Source: Anaspis maculata (taxonomy: Eukaryota > Arthropoda > Insecta > Coleoptera > Scraptiidae). Taken from it: 64,000 bases of DNA. The DNA lies in NCBI GenBank assembly GCA_949128115.1, contig OX421964.1:32046177-32110176 (forward strand), read 5' to 3'. Position 1 is the first letter of the stretch. Each line of letters opens with the position of its first letter. Positions 1-12,237 of this stretch are shown here, piece by piece. Both the position numbers and the translations under genes were made by a program. The notes below the pieces were generated by a model. That model was not told the DNA's origin. It saw only the letters and a program-made list of their open reading frames with translations, and did no database searches.

Positions 1-318
1 AAGGCTTACTTTCATGCTGATGTTGTGCGGAATCCAAAAAGGTATGACACGTCAAGTCCCCAGGGTGGAAACCAAAATCGTGATTTTTGGCTCCTGGCTC
101 ATCGACTACTAGTATAATTGGCGAGTAACATTACCGATGGTGGCGCTGCTGATGCGCTTCGCATGTAAACAAACATGTCGGATAGGGCACGGATTGTTGC
201 CCGCGCGTTCAAAATCTTATCAGTAGTAAGCGGTTTTTAATGTCCTCCAGACGTGAAACGTGGTTAATTAGTACCTATTGCGGTGGAACTCGAAAATGGC
301 AGAAGCGAATTGAGTGTT
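1..318. other. No gene recognised
   Basis: I see no coding exon, RNA gene or clear repeat here. It precedes the SWIM-finger ORF and could hold its 5' flank. Confidence 0.4.
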
Positions 319-711
319 ATGAAGGTTTTCAATCACTGGATGGCCTCAAGCCTCAACGGATTCTCGATCTATCGTGATGGGATACTGATGGGAGAGGAAA
401 TTCTAAAGTCACAATTTCTTGTGTTGTGTGGTCGAAAGCGAACCGAATCAAGCTTTAGTTCAAACATAGACATATTTGGATTGTGTTTACAAACAAGCGC
501 ATTGTATGAATCTCCTCACGAGGCAACTGAGATTGTAATTAAAAGAAATAGTAGTAGCAGTTCCTGCGAGAGTTCCTGTGAAATTGGAACGTTTAAATGC
601 ACTTGCAAAGCAGGCCAGTCCGGGACATGCAAACATATCGCAGCTGTGCTTCTTCGATGCAGCCATCTCAAGTTCTTATTTTCAGCGACACTTCCCAGGC
701 TTTTCTCGTAG
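319..711 (+). CDS. SWIM-type zinc-finger ORF (possible gene fragment)
   Basis: The ORF gives 130 residues from the ATG at 319; the frame is open from 268 but has no earlier ATG. Near the C-terminus it has a SWIM-like zinc site of the form C-x-C-xn-C-x-H, with C94, C96, C104 and H106, followed by the hydrophobic stretch IAAVLL usual after this motif. A serine run precedes it. SWIM fingers occur in MULE-type transposases, in MEKK-type ubiquitin ligases and in many uncharacterised insect proteins; the rest of this protein suggests none of these. The residues after the finger look unrelated to the family, so the exon may end near 650 or the gene may be a broken copy. No neighbouring exon was recognised. 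Confidence 0.4.
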   Translation: MKVFNHWMASSLNGFSIYRDGILMGEEILKSQFLVLCGRKRTESSFSSNIDIFGLCLQTSALYESPHEATEIVIKRNSSSSSCESSCEIGTFKCTCKAGQSGTCKHIAAVLLRCSHLKFLFSATLPRLFS

Positions 712-1620
712 TCATATTTTCCACAGTGCCAAGTTTGTTTGTCATCTTGACTACCCAACTTGCGTCTTTCGCTTTCGACGGGAAACGGTGAAAATGTAAG
801 TCTTCCTTTTTCCGGTTTCCACAGCGCGACTCGCACTCGGAAACGCAACAAATTCTCCGCCACTTTTTGCCACTATGACAAAATCACAAATCTCACCACT
901 TCCCATTCTGATGCCACTTTTGCTTGCCAGTCGTCGTACACGTGCCACTCTTATTTAAAAATGCAATGCTTTTGCAACCGACGACACCTAGTATATTCAA
1001 GATAATGAAACGTGCGTGGCTCACGTACTTTGTTGGAAAAAATCAACGCCGCGTTAAGTCAGATGGAATCAATTGAAGTCACCAAACACCGCAACGCTCA
1101 TAAGAGCCCACACAAATCTGCGGTTGATCCGTGCACAAACGTCGTTTACACGTTGGCCGTCAGATAGCGTATTCGATCTTGAAACTCGCCAATAGACAAT
1201 GGTGATAGTAAAGGTGCCGGTACAATGTACCCATACTTATTACTATAATGGCTTTGCGGCTACTTTACAGCAGATCTTTATTTATGGCCCTTTTTACGAC
1301 TTCAGAATACCTCGATATGTATGTACCTACTATACTTTCCCAGTACAGATCCGGAATGTCAATCCATTGTGCGACATCCATCAAGCAACTGCATGCAGAC
1401 AGATTTATTGTGGGCCATAAAATCCATTATTTTGCAAATACTTGTGCGTAGCCGCAAAGCACAACAGGAAGGTAACGCTGTTTATAATGACCAGCTGACT
1501 TATTGTTTTACTGACACCGATTTTTGAAATCCATGTAATTCAGTTACGGTTGGATATAAAAAGTGTTAAATCACTCGTCATCAATTTTTGGCTTTGTGGC
1601 CACCCACGACCTTGGACAAC
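712..1620. other. No gene recognised
   Basis: Only short random-looking ORFs. No splice-flanked coding segment or clear repeat was seen. Confidence 0.4.
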
Positions 1621-1624
1621 AAAT

Positions 1625-2000
1625 AAAAAAAATCGGTTGTGTCACCCCAAAACTATCCACGCTAGTATCCAAAAATCCATGAAAATTTTTGTCCGAAACA
1701 TTCTTTCGGGTGGGAAGTTAGAATTAGAGAGAAAGACTAAAAATAATATTGCAGGAAATTTGAAATTTTGAAAAAAATTTAAAAAAAATCGGTTGTGTCA
1801 CCCCAAAAATTCCCCGACGAGTAGCAAGGAATAGATGGAGATTTTATTAAGAGACGTTCCTTCGGGTGGGAAGTTAGAATTTGAGAAAGAGATTGAAGAA
1901 TTGAGATATTTCATATACGGAGGTACGTACGGGAGGTACGAAGTTTCCGGGGGAAAAAACCCAAGCCAAGGCACCTGATAAAGGTAAATCAATGATGATA
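1625..2000 (+). repeat. Two tandem copies of a dispersed-repeat segment
   Basis: Two related segments begin at about 1625 and 1784 with the same start (A-run, then TCGGTTGTGTCACCCC). Each continues to a shared TTCGGGTGGGAAGTTAGAATT stretch. A third, more diverged copy lies at 12238-12345. This appears to be the left end of the repeat family also seen at 2385-3207 and 17818-18634. Confidence 0.6.
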
Positions 2001-2384
2001 ATGTGTAACCCACGAGTTATAAAGTAAATGATGAGTTGAAAACCATTATATCAATATAAAAAGGGATTCATTTTGAGCTCTATCATTTGAGTCTGGTCTC
2101 GATAAGCTAGGCCAGTTACTCATTTTAAAATGGGAAATTCTCGGCAAATTGTAAGAATTTTAAGAGAAATTGCCTGAAAATGTTCAAGAATCACCTACCC
2201 TTTGTTTGAAAAAAGTTGGTATAAATCTGTTCACAAGCTAAAAAGTTAGAAATTTGCAGTTTTTCATTAGGAACCAAATTATATAGAAAGAAAAGCGAGT
2301 GAAGCAGTCAGATGCATTGGTACATGGATGAAGGTGAACAATCTGAAACTGGCACCCCAGAAAGATTGAAAATAATTTGCAGGA

Positions 2385-3207
2385 AATTGAAAATTTTGAA
2401 AATTTGAATTTTCCGGGAAAACCTCAAGTCCTTTTCCAAATCATCTTATTATGAAGATCGTCAATTACGGCTTCACTTCAAGCTCTATCATTTAAGTCCG
2501 ATTTTGATAACCCAACCCTGTTTTACATTTTGACCAGGAAAATTCCCGAGAAATTGGAAAGAAAATTATTGGAAAATGTTCAAGAGCCAATCAACTACCT
2601 CTTTATATAAAAAAATAGTGAAAATCTGTTCGCGGGAGGGCAAGTTGAAAAATTTGCAGTTTTTCCAGAGATGAAAACTCGGAAACCGTAGTGGGGTCCA
2701 ATTTCAAAAATTTTCCCTTCGAAAATCAATTCAATCTTCTCTCCAACTTTCATTCCCAGCATGTCTGCACCTAAAATGAATATTTCGTGGGGCTCACCGC
2801 TCATACCGCATGTCAAAGTTTGCATTGCAGTATTTTCAAATTCACGGAATGTGCCAAATTCATTTAAAAAAAATTACCGTCGGTAAACCGGAACAGCGTC
2901 AATTTTGAAAATGGGTCTACACGGCGCCCAATCCAATCTACTGTCAATATCAGTTGAAATTTTTCAAATAAAAGGTCGATGCCCGAGAAGGAATGAATTT
3001 TTGAGTGGAGTCCTGCATCAAAACCGAGTCATTCATTGTCAAAATACGGGCGGGAGGCCTTCTTGGGTGGCAACGACTATGAGAAATTTTGAAAATTCAT
3101 AACGCTTGACTGGAAAATGGTGGAAAATTGCAACTGCAGACTTAATTTGACCCATTTATTATGTTGCTTCCTGTCAAATTTGGTCCCAATCCATTGGATA
3201 GATTTTA
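2385..3207 (+). repeat. Dispersed repeat, copy 1
   Basis: This segment aligns by eye, in the same orientation, with 17818-18634. Shared landmarks in the same order include TTCCGGGAAAACCTCAA, TCATTCCCARCATGTCTGCAC, GAAAATGGGTCTACACG and TTTTTGAGTGGAGTCCTGCA. The short ORFs in it are open only by chance. No transposase or reverse transcriptase is visible, so its class is unknown. Confidence 0.75.
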
Positions 3208-3209
3208 CA

Positions 3210-4420
3210 GCAGATTTAGCAATGCATCGTGAGGAATCCAAGCGTCACACCGACACCGGCCGAGTAACCACTATCAAAATTCAGCTGACACGTGCTTCGA
3301 CCTATTTGTGTCTCTTTAGTGCCGAAATATTCAAAATTTTGCTGACTTCACGAATCCCAAGCTCTCACTACACGGCTCCTCCACCAATTGTACATGTGGA
3401 TGGACTATATTCCCTCAGTACAGTGCGAGTATGTCCATGTTAACAACTTCTATCTTGTTTCTAGAGGCTCTTTAGTCGTCTTTAGATCCCGTATGCGAAT
3501 AGTTATGTAAAATAGTTAATTATTAATTATTGTTAAACTTCTTTTAGGCCATTGGCAGCCGCATGATATCCTTTTTATTTGAAGGTTTACAATAATTATC
3601 TACGATTATTAAAATAATTTCATGTTTATACTTCCATTTTTCCCAATTCAACGCTGCAGAGGAAAATGTCCTCCACCGGCCGTATTTGAAGCTCACCGGT
3701 TGATGTTATGGGCACCGTCAACGATTCTTCTGAGCTATCGGTCGGCTTCCCCCGAGGCTTCCCCATATGCGAACAGTTTTGCGAAGATCAAAAACTGGTA
3801 GATAACCAGACCTTATTTGTCGGCTATAATAATTAGATTTCTCAGTTCATTGGTTGATTTGAGTCGTCGAAACCCATTTTCTGTAAAAATTTCATCAAAA
3901 ATTCGTATCGTGTATATTAGTCCGGCGGCCTATCTCCTTGAGGGGGCTGTATAGCTTTTTTATTAAGCATTTTCGACCTGTTTGGACGAGAAGAACTTTT
4001 CACCTCATTATCTTTCATCGTAGAATATACTGGTGAATTTTGGTAAGATAATTTCGGGAAACGCTTTATTCGAAAGACTGCTTATTGATACCTACCTACC
4101 TACCTATTATATCGGCGAAAGAGTCGAAGGACTGAGCTTTGTTCATGAAATATTTCAGCATTTAGCATTACTTTTAGGATGCAGAGAAATTATAGTAAAA
4201 AGAGCAGGTGCGATTGTTTTTCAGATCTTTATAAAGATGAGAAGTATTCACCTTTGAATTCGTTTATGAAGCCCTCAATAACAAACAGCATTTTCTGGCA
4301 GTGTTATAATGACCTCAGCCGTGCCTTTGATATACAGTTAACTTAACCATATAGTCTGATCTGTGAGAAACTAGGTAACATCGAAATTCGCGGACCGGTC
4401 ATGAAATGAGTGAGGAGCTT
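3210..4420. other. No gene recognised
   Basis: AT-rich sequence with short ORFs of no recognisable family and no clear repeat structure. Confidence 0.35.
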
Positions 4421-4425
4421 TCTTC

Positions 4426-4549
4426 ATAAGAGGGCGCAGAGCGTGGTCGTCGGTGCAATCTATGTCGGGCGAGCGGTGTCTTTGGCCGCGAGTACCGTCG
4501 AGCTCCATCTTGTCACCCCTGCTGTTCATATATTTTTTGAATGATCAAG
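4426..4549 (+). pseudogene. Degenerate LINE reverse-transcriptase fragment
   Basis: The frame starting at 4426 reads IRGRRAWSS, then VPSSSILSPLLFIYFLND. This resembles the conserved block GVPQGSxLSPLLFxxFxND of non-LTR reverse transcriptases, with the GRRQ-like stretch expected about 25 residues before it. The open stretch is only about 40 codons and I find no YADD box or other domain. I read it as a decayed fragment next to the left arm of the inverted repeat at 4.6 kb. Confidence 0.4.
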
Positions 4550-4604
4550 GAACAACTCCGTCTCTCCCCGGCAGACTTGTAGTATAGTCGGTGTGGTACG
4601 CGAC

Positions 4605-6362
4605 ATAAAATGGCAAAATACCGCAAATGAATTAGACGGGATGCCCTTTGGTATGATGACTACTTATACCAAGGTGATTAATTTTCGCCAAGGATGCGTC
4701 AACATTTCCCACTCAGAAAAAAAGATGGCGACGATTTTTGACAGGAGCTAATTTTTTATAAAACATATGCGTGTGGCACATGTTTTCTCACTAATTTTGA
4801 CCTCCTGAATACGAATATGGAGTTTATTTTCACATTAGAGATCAACTTGACCTCATATTTCACATCTGAAAACCGCAAAAATAGCAGACTCTCGCTAATT
4901 TTTGAACTGAAAATTTTGTGTTTCATCAACGGCGATTTCCAGCCTTGAGCTGGCTGTATAGATCCCATAGAACAAGTTAACAGTATAAGTTCTGCAAAAT
5001 AACTTTTCTAACATCGCCAGGGTGCGCCTCAAATCATACCAAAAATGGGCGCTAGGAGCACACTTTGCTGCGGCTGGTTGGGGAATGTTAGTGTGAAAGG
5101 AAGAATGTTGTGCAATATGTTTTACTGTTTATTATATAAGCTAACACATGCCAAGCATATATCGACATACCATGGCAATTTGAAACAAAATATCGTGAAA
5201 ACAAATTTTCATGTTTGGTTCATATTTTTTTTATGACAGGTACAATTGATACCAAAAAACGTAGCTTTGATTTTGATGATGTTTTTCATCAAAGTAAATA
5301 CATCAAGAGACCTTCCTCACCTGGAACAATCACCCTAGCTCAAAGTTTCATTAAAATATAAAACATTTTTGTCAGATCCGCGATTGCCAAACATCAGAAA
5401 AGCGTCTTTTAATAATTCCTTCTTCCAGAAAGTCCTTATTTGAACTTGTTCTGGAATGCAACATATACGGCTGATGGTTAAGCTTTGGCTTAAAGTTTTC
5501 TGTCTCGCCCGTGAACTCATTTAGGTGTCTAGAAACTTCTGGACTGGATAGGTATGCACCAACGACAAATGTCAGTAGGATCTTCAGTGTTATTCGTATT
5601 CCTATGGCACCAACTTGAAATTTGTTGTCGTGTGTGTGTGTGTCAGAATTTTGCGAGAATGAAAGTAATGAGCTATAAATGGAGGCTCAAAAACGTCTAG
5701 GACGTGGACAAGCCAAAGAGCATGAAAACATACACCATATGTATCATAGGTACTATAGTTGCCAAAATAAGAGTTGTTATGTTGAAAAGGTCTTGGTGCC
5801 TACCTGATCACTTTTTCATATGTTTTCCACGTCCGTTTTCTATGCCTGTTCACCTCCTAGGTATTTTTGCGCTTTCCCTGATAACACTATACTTCCATTC
5901 TCGAAAATTCCAACACACCAAGACAACAAATTTTAAATTGGTAATAACACTGGAGATCCTACTGCCTTTCGCCATTGGTGAATATCCAGTCCGAAAATTT
6001 CTAGACACCTGAATGAGCTCAAGGCTGGAAATCGCTGTGAATGGCACACAAAATTTTCAATTCGAAAATAAGCGAGAGTCTGTTATTTTTGCGGTTTTCG
6101 GATGTCAAATATGGGGTCGATTTGATTTCTGATGTGGAAATAAACTCGATATTCGTGTTTAGGAGGTCAATATTAGTAAGAAAACATATCCCACATGCCT
6201 ATGTTTTACAAAAATTCAGGTCCTGTCAAAAATCGTCGCCATCTTTTTTTCTGAGTGGGAAATGTTGACGCATCCTTGGAGAAAATTAATCACCTTGGCA
6301 TGAGTAGTTATCATGCCAAAGGGCATCCCGTCTAATTAATTTGCGGTATTCAAAATCGTAGC
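4605..6362. repeat. Long inverted repeat with an inner hairpin
   Basis: The arm at about 4605-4965 is the diverged reverse complement of about 6012-6362. Examples are GAATTAGACGGGATGCCCTTTG on the left against AAAGGGCATCCCGTCTAATTAA on the right, and the paired TTTTTCTGAGTGGGAAATGTTG segments. Inside, 5505-5690 pairs with 5835-6022 around a centre near 5765. Neither arm contains a recognisable protein. This looks like a foldback-type element or two nested ones. Confidence 0.7.
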
Positions 6363-7185
6363 ACCCCGACTAGTAGGGATGTGACCCTCCTCCTTCCGCA
6401 GCGCAGCTGAGGGATATAAGGCGCCAAAGCTATAATAGCGTTCATAACCGTGGTTTATATACACTTTTTCTTACTAATTTTTTCTTACTAATATCCTAAT
6501 ATCAAACAATAAATCCTGATTTGTAACGATTTTTGAGAATATGAAATGTGACAGGAGGTTTTGAAATAACAGGAGGTTCATAATGGTGACAGGCGGTTAA
6601 TAATGTGACAACTGACAGTTAGCCTACTGGTTGTGAAATAGTATATTAGGTATATACCAAGATTGAGAAAGTAGTAGGTATTATAGGTGAAGCGCCAGTT
6701 TAGATCCCGAAGCGCAGCTGAGCTATAATGATTTTCTTGACCGTGGTTAAGAAGTATATAGTATATTTTTTTACTGCTAGAAAATCGCCATCCTATTTGA
6801 GACAAGTTAATAATGATGCACTCCACAAGCAGTAAAAAAATCACTCCACGACCTCTGAGCAGGTCAATATCTAAGAAGTCATTCTACTGACTATAAAAAG
6901 TGAACGGGATATAAATAAATAGTTTTTAGTTGGGTACTATTAATGATTCAAGATGGTTGGAACAAAAACAGAAAAAGTTTATGTGAATACTTAGTAGGCA
7001 CTTTACTTCGGTAAATAGTTTTAAGAGGTGAAGCTAATTGATTATTTACATAGGTATGTTACACCGAAGCAACTCCTTGTAAAGTATATCCGTGTAGATA
7101 TTAAGTGACTGGGAGTACCTACGTGAGTACTAGTTCAGTTGAATGAGAAGATTTCAATGCTAAAGTTGGAACTAATTAGAGACTC
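6363..7185. other. AT-rich intergenic sequence with short iterations
   Basis: No gene recognised. GACAGGAGGTT-like units are iterated at about 6550-6605. The block GCGCAGCTGAG...ACCGTGGTT occurs near 6400 and again near 6710. Confidence 0.35.
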
Positions 7186-7189
7186 GATT

Positions 7190-7810
7190 TCTCACCATCC
7201 CGCGGCAACCATGAACCATGGTAAAGAAAATGAAGAAGATGGAAAAACTTAGTTTTCTCATTTTTTTTATCATGTTTTCCTGAACGGAGTGAAATGTAAC
7301 TTTTTCCTCATTTAATTTTCCATTTTCTACATTGTTACATTCTTTCCATCGAATCTAGGATTTTGCAAGTTTTCTAAAAGAACAACTTAACTAGATTGTC
7401 GCGCAACTTTGAACGTGTAGTTTACGGCTAACAATAGAAGCTAATGATTGGCCTTGAGGATTGTCTGATGGAATATTCGCTTCCCTACAACATTCTTGAG
7501 CACAGTTTTTGGATATCTCTTCTGGTTCTCACAGCATTCAAGGAAGAATGTCACGCCAAGAGTTTTTCCATTTTACTGAATTGGCGCACATCTTTGATTG
7601 AACGTAACGTAATTAACGGCTAGATTGAATAAGTTAGACATATGACCTCGTAAACTTCTTTGTAGATCATTGGCTTTCCTATAACTTTGTCTCTGACAAT
7701 TTCCATATAAATATCTCTTACTGTTCCCTCATCGTTCCAGGAGAAAGACCGCTGCGCAAGTTTTTCCATCTCCTTGAAAAATTTTTTTTGCCATGGTTGC
7801 TGAGATGGTA
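7190..7810. repeat. Possible foldback element upstream of the gustatory receptor
   Basis: About 7190-7240 (ACCATCCCGCGGCAACCATG, then AGATGGAAAAACTT) is a diverged reverse complement of about 7757-7810 (AAGTTTTTCCATCT, then CCATGGTTGCTGAGATGGTAGC). The interior pairs only weakly. It ends about 160 bp before the receptor's ATG. Confidence 0.4.
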
Positions 7811-7971
7811 GCTGATCTAACTTTGGTTTTTCTTATTGTGTTCTTAATTCCCAACATTGCTATATTTTTCCATCGGGTGCCTGATAAGTTCCAAGTTAAA
7901 TCCTCAGTTTACTGGACTATACTGGTAATTTATTGATTCTCGTGATACAGTTCCGTAAATATTTTGGAAAA

Positions 7972-9497
7972 ATGCCACAGCAAGAAAGTAAAGGATATAA
8001 GGAGTTCAGAACGGTGCTATACATTTCCCAGTGTTTAGCATTGTTGCCTGTTCATGGCGTGAAAGAGCCGAACAAGTTGCACTACAAGTGGATATCCTGG
8101 AAAGTTTTATATTCCCTTGTCATAATAACAATTACAGCATTCCTCGCAATTAGCGACTTGATACAGTGGTACTATGATGGATTAGATTTCTTGCAAATGA
8201 GTAAGGATAATAATAAATCTTGGACTGAATAAAACTTTTAATTTCAGACAGTCTATTACTGAAAATAACAACAATAGCTTTAGTTGCTTTTTACTGGAAT
8301 TACGCTACAGTTTTCGCTGAAGTTATAAAAGGATGGGTTGAAGTTGGTTTCGTCATGAATCGCTACTATGGCATTCCACAAAACGCAATTTTTCGAACCA
8401 AAGCATTGTTGCTGATTTATTTTGCGTTTTCTTTAAGTAAGCAATACCACTCACCAATCTAAAATTGCAGTTAAAAATAACAGTGAAACGTTTCTTATTT
8501 TCAAATTTCAGTCGATTACGTTACAGCATATCGAAGCGACATGGATTGGTTCAATTTCGATTTTAGAACTAATTATTTTTATTGTTCAGCTTTCGTTTTT
8601 GTTCCTTACAACACCCCGTTAGTAGTATTGTTCATGTCCGTATATTCCATATCCGTTTTTATCGTGGGCTTCAATGATATCTTCATTATTTTAACGAGCA
8701 GTGCTTTGGCAGTTAGATTCAAGCAAATTCGTCAATGCCTGGAACATGACGATGGAAAAACTAGATCTTTGGAATTTTGGACTCAACTCAGGCATCATTA
8801 TGTTTTATGTTCTGACCTGTGTAAAATCGTTGATGCATCTTTGGGGCCTATGATGATGGTTTCATATGGCATGAACATTTATTACGTTATTACTTTTTTG
8901 TACTTCAGGCTGAGGTTTATTTTTTGTCAATAATCGATTAAGACTTTATTTATTGATTAGAAAATTGCAGCACAACTGAAGAAATGGTTGAAAAATGTTT
9001 GTTGGTAACATCTTTCATATTTTTGATTTTGAGATTGGTGCTGTTGGGCTTATATACAGGTTGGGTCAACGAAGAGAGTACAGAACCGGCTTATATTTTA
9101 AACTCTATACAATCTTTTCAATTTAATTTTGAGGTAGGTAACTATACTCGCCTCGATATTCGCCTACGACGAATAAATTCCTATATTTTTACCTATCCCT
9201 AAAATTATTATTACCTACCACTTTTCTAGATCAAACGTTTACTGATCCAAATGAGATGCAATAACGTGTCATTGACTGGCTGCAGGTGTTTTAAAATATC
9301 AAGAGGTTTCTTACTCAGTGTTAGTATCTCTACTTCAATTTTCAATTCAAAATATACCTGAAGCCTTCTCCTTGAAAAACTTTTCAATTTATTATTCTCA
9401 GGTTTTTGGTACAATCATCACGTACGAAATGGTACTGATTCAGTTCAACAGCTTCCATTTCGGAACACTAATGAATGCAAAGGTGGTGGAAATTTAA
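7972..9497 (+). CDS. Gustatory receptor, sugar-receptor (Gr5a/Gr64) clade, six exons
   Basis: Exons 7972-8200, 8248-8436, 8512-8914, 8971-9133, 9230-9319 and 9402-9497 join in one frame to give 389 residues, near the usual 400-450. All introns are short GT-AG introns; the donor at 9320 (GTTAGT) is the weakest. Family marks are the N-terminal FRTVLYISQCLALLPVHGV block, several hydrophobic membrane segments, and the C-terminal TYxxxxxQF signature seen as TYEMVLIQF (residues 365-373). Insect gustatory receptors are seven-transmembrane, ligand-gated cation channels of taste neurons, with an intracellular N-terminus; this clade usually detects sugars. The start is the first ATG in frame, but an AG at 7949-7950 allows an upstream exon adding residues. 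A possible poly(A) signal lies at 9582. The ligand is not shown by sequence. Confidence 0.85.
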
Positions 9498-9778
9498 AGA
9501 GTGTATGGTATTATGACAGTATCTACTCGTAGGTACATATGATCTTTGAAAAATTTGAATTTTTGACTCCATAACCACTTTAATAAATTATATTGTTGAC
9601 AGTCTACAGAAGTATTATGCTAAATGATCCAGAGTTCTCATTTCTACTTCACTTATTCGCACCACTAGAGCCGCAGCTGATACAAATGAGTATGCCTTCA
9701 CGTGCGTGAGTCTCAGTAGCGCATTTTCTCAAAGAGGCATACTGTGAACGTAAAGAAATTTGGTTGAAGGAGAAACAC

Positions 9779-10265
9779 TAGGGTTACCATAAGCCTTTCT
9801 CAGTTTCCAGGACAATAAATCCTCACAATCCGGACAAAATCCGGACATCCTCAGGTAGGTGCATATAGCAATACTTCGAGCATGACTTTCTTTATTTTTT
9901 TAATTTTTTTTTCACTTTTTTTATGAAATTATGAGACAAACTGCAAGGTTAGCAAAAGAAATCGTGCCACAAGGATCGGAAGATCAAAATAAAAAATAAC
10001 TTGAGGACTTGCCGACTTGATCATTATCGGTTATGGTGGTACGACTGCTGAAAGTCACTGCGCGCAACACGACGCGCCAAATTCGAAAAAGCAAAATCAG
10101 CTGTTGGGTAGGCGGTATGCGGCATGCGTTGTCCGATAGGCGATAACCCGATGCGTGCGTGATAATTTCATTTTACCGGACGCTATCAACTTTTCAGGCC
10201 GGACTTCCCCGGACGCCTCAAAAACCCAAACATGTCCGGGTAAATCCGGACGTATGGTAACCCTA
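9779..10265. mobile_element. hAT-type non-autonomous DNA transposon
   Basis: The 487-bp element starts with TAGGGTTACCATA and ends with TATGGTAACCCTA, perfect 13-bp terminal inverted repeats. Both sides carry the 8-bp direct duplication AGAAACAC (9771-9778 and 10266-10273), the target-site length made by hAT transposases. Subterminal CCGGAC-rich sequence is present at both ends. There is no transposase ORF, so it must move, if at all, by a transposase in trans. It lies about 280 bp after the receptor stop codon. Confidence 0.85.
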
Positions 10266-10369
10266 AGAAACACCATTCCTTGCCCACTTTCTTCATTCGA
10301 AACTCATTGTGATATTTTGTTATCAGAATGGGGTACTTGCCAATGAAATAGATTTGAATGAAAATTCTT

Positions 10370-11830
10370 TCACTCATCAATATTTTTTTGTTTGAGGGCG
10401 GGAGCTGGGAGCGGCGACTAATCAACAGTAGTCTATTCTTTCCCATTTTTAGTCGGCTATCCATATAGCAAAAGAATTAGATCGCTATGTCTTCGGGTTT
10501 ATGTTTTCCATTTATCTCTACTTTGAGGGCAGCGTGTGGGGGTGGCAGCAATCGGCAAAGTAACTGTTGCACAGTTTGAGTTAGGAGTTTCTAAATGTTC
10601 AAGGAAATATAACAATCAGTGAAAATTGTGAAAGTTGCATTTTTTGTTTGGGGGCGGGAGCTGGAGGCGGCGACTAATCAAAAGTGGCCTATCTCTTCCC
10701 ATTTTCAGTCGGCTATCTATATAGCGGAACAATTAGATCGCTATGTCTTCAGGGTTATGTTTTACATTTATCTCTTACTTTGGGGGCGGCGTGTGGGAGC
10801 GGCAGAGTTTGGCAAAGAAATTCTTCCACAGTTTGAGTTGGGAGTCTCTGAATGTTTGAGGTAACATTAAAATGTAAATCAGTGGAAATTATTGAAAGTT
10901 GCTTTTTTTTTCTTTTGGGGGTGGAAGTTGGAGGCGGCGTCATATCAAAAGTAGCCTATTCTTTCCCATTTTTAGTAAGCTATCTATATAGCGAAAGAAT
11001 TAGATCGTTATGTCTTCGGGTTTATGTTTTTCATTCATCTCTCACTTTGATGGCAGCGTATGGGGGCGGCAGCATTCGGCAAAGTAACTGTTGCACAGTT
11101 TGAGTTGGAAGTTACCAAATGTAAGGGAAATATGACAATCAGTGACAATTGTGAAAGTTGCATTTTTTTTTGTTTGGAGGCGGCAGCTGGAGGCGGCGGC
11201 TAATTAAAAGTGGCCTATCTTTTTCCAATTTCAGTCAGCTATCAATATAGTGGAAGAATCAGATTGCTATGTCTTCAGGTTCATGTTTTACATTTATCTC
11301 TCACTTTGAGGGCGGCGTGTGGGAGCGGCAGAGTTTGGCACAGAAATTCTTGCACAGTTTGAGTCAAGAGTTTCTGAATGTTCGAGGTAACATTATCAGC
11401 TAAATCAGTGAAAATTGTTGAAAGTTGCATTTTTTCTTTTGGGGGCGGAAGCTGGAGGCGGCGCCATATCAAAAGTAGCCTATCCTTTTCCATTTTTCGT
11501 CAGCTATCCATATAGCGAAAATTTCAGATCGGTATGTCTTCGGGTTCATGTTTTTCATTTATCTCTTACTTAGGGGGCGGCGTGTGGGAGCGGCAGCGTT
11601 TGGCTGAGCAAATGTTGCACAATTTGAGTTGGCAGCTCCTAAATGTTGAAGGGAACATCTGAATCAGTAACATTTGTGAAAGTTACACTTTTTTTCGTTT
11701 GGGGGCGGAATCTGGGGGCGGCGACTAACCAAAAGTAGCCTATCCTTTCCCATTTTCAGTCAGCTATTTATATACCGATAGAATCAGATCGCTGTGTCTT
11801 CGGGTTTATGTTTTTCATTTTAAAGTGATT
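10370..11830 (+). repeat. Tandem array of about 260-bp units
   Basis: Unit landmarks GGGCGG...GCTGG recur at about 10396, 10652, 10918, 11178, 11443 and 11703, a period of 256-266 bp and about 5.6 copies. Each unit has a G-rich start, a conserved block around CAGTCRGCTATCNATATAG and ATGTCTTCRGGTT, then a GGCAGCGTTTGG-like G-rich block. Units differ by scattered substitutions and small indels. No ORF runs through the array. Confidence 0.85.
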
Positions 11831-12175
11831 GGGGGCGGTTTTTAGCAGTTTTTTCATGTTGGCGGCGCATATTGAAGACGGAATGTTTCTTGCCTTACGT
11901 TTATAAGTGGCAACTATGTATTATTCAAAAAAATGAGAACACCGGAGCATCAGGTCTGGTAGAAAGTGCAATATTATGTTATTTCAAGTTTATCGGGGGC
12001 GGTTTTCTCTATGTTGGCGGCGCAATATGGACATCCAATATAGCTTAGCCCTCCTTTGGGAGTGGCAGCTATGTAACAGCGAAAAAATTAGAAAGCTAGG
12101 TCGTCTAGTTTGGGAGGAGTTCGAGGAACGGACGGACGGACGGACGGACGGACGGACAAAGCGGTTGCAATAGCG
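11831..12175 (+). repeat. Degenerate continuation of the array and (GGAC)n microsatellite
   Basis: Two shorter, more diverged units of about 155 bp begin with GGGGGCGGTTTT followed by TGTTGGCGGCGCA (near 11830 and 11995). They end in a (GGAC)n tract at about 12127-12157. This looks like the older edge of the array. Confidence 0.6.
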
Positions 12176-12237
12176 ATTTTCATCAAGATGGAAAATGCGC
12201 TAAAAATAGGAAACTAAAACTGCAGTCTGCACAAGAA

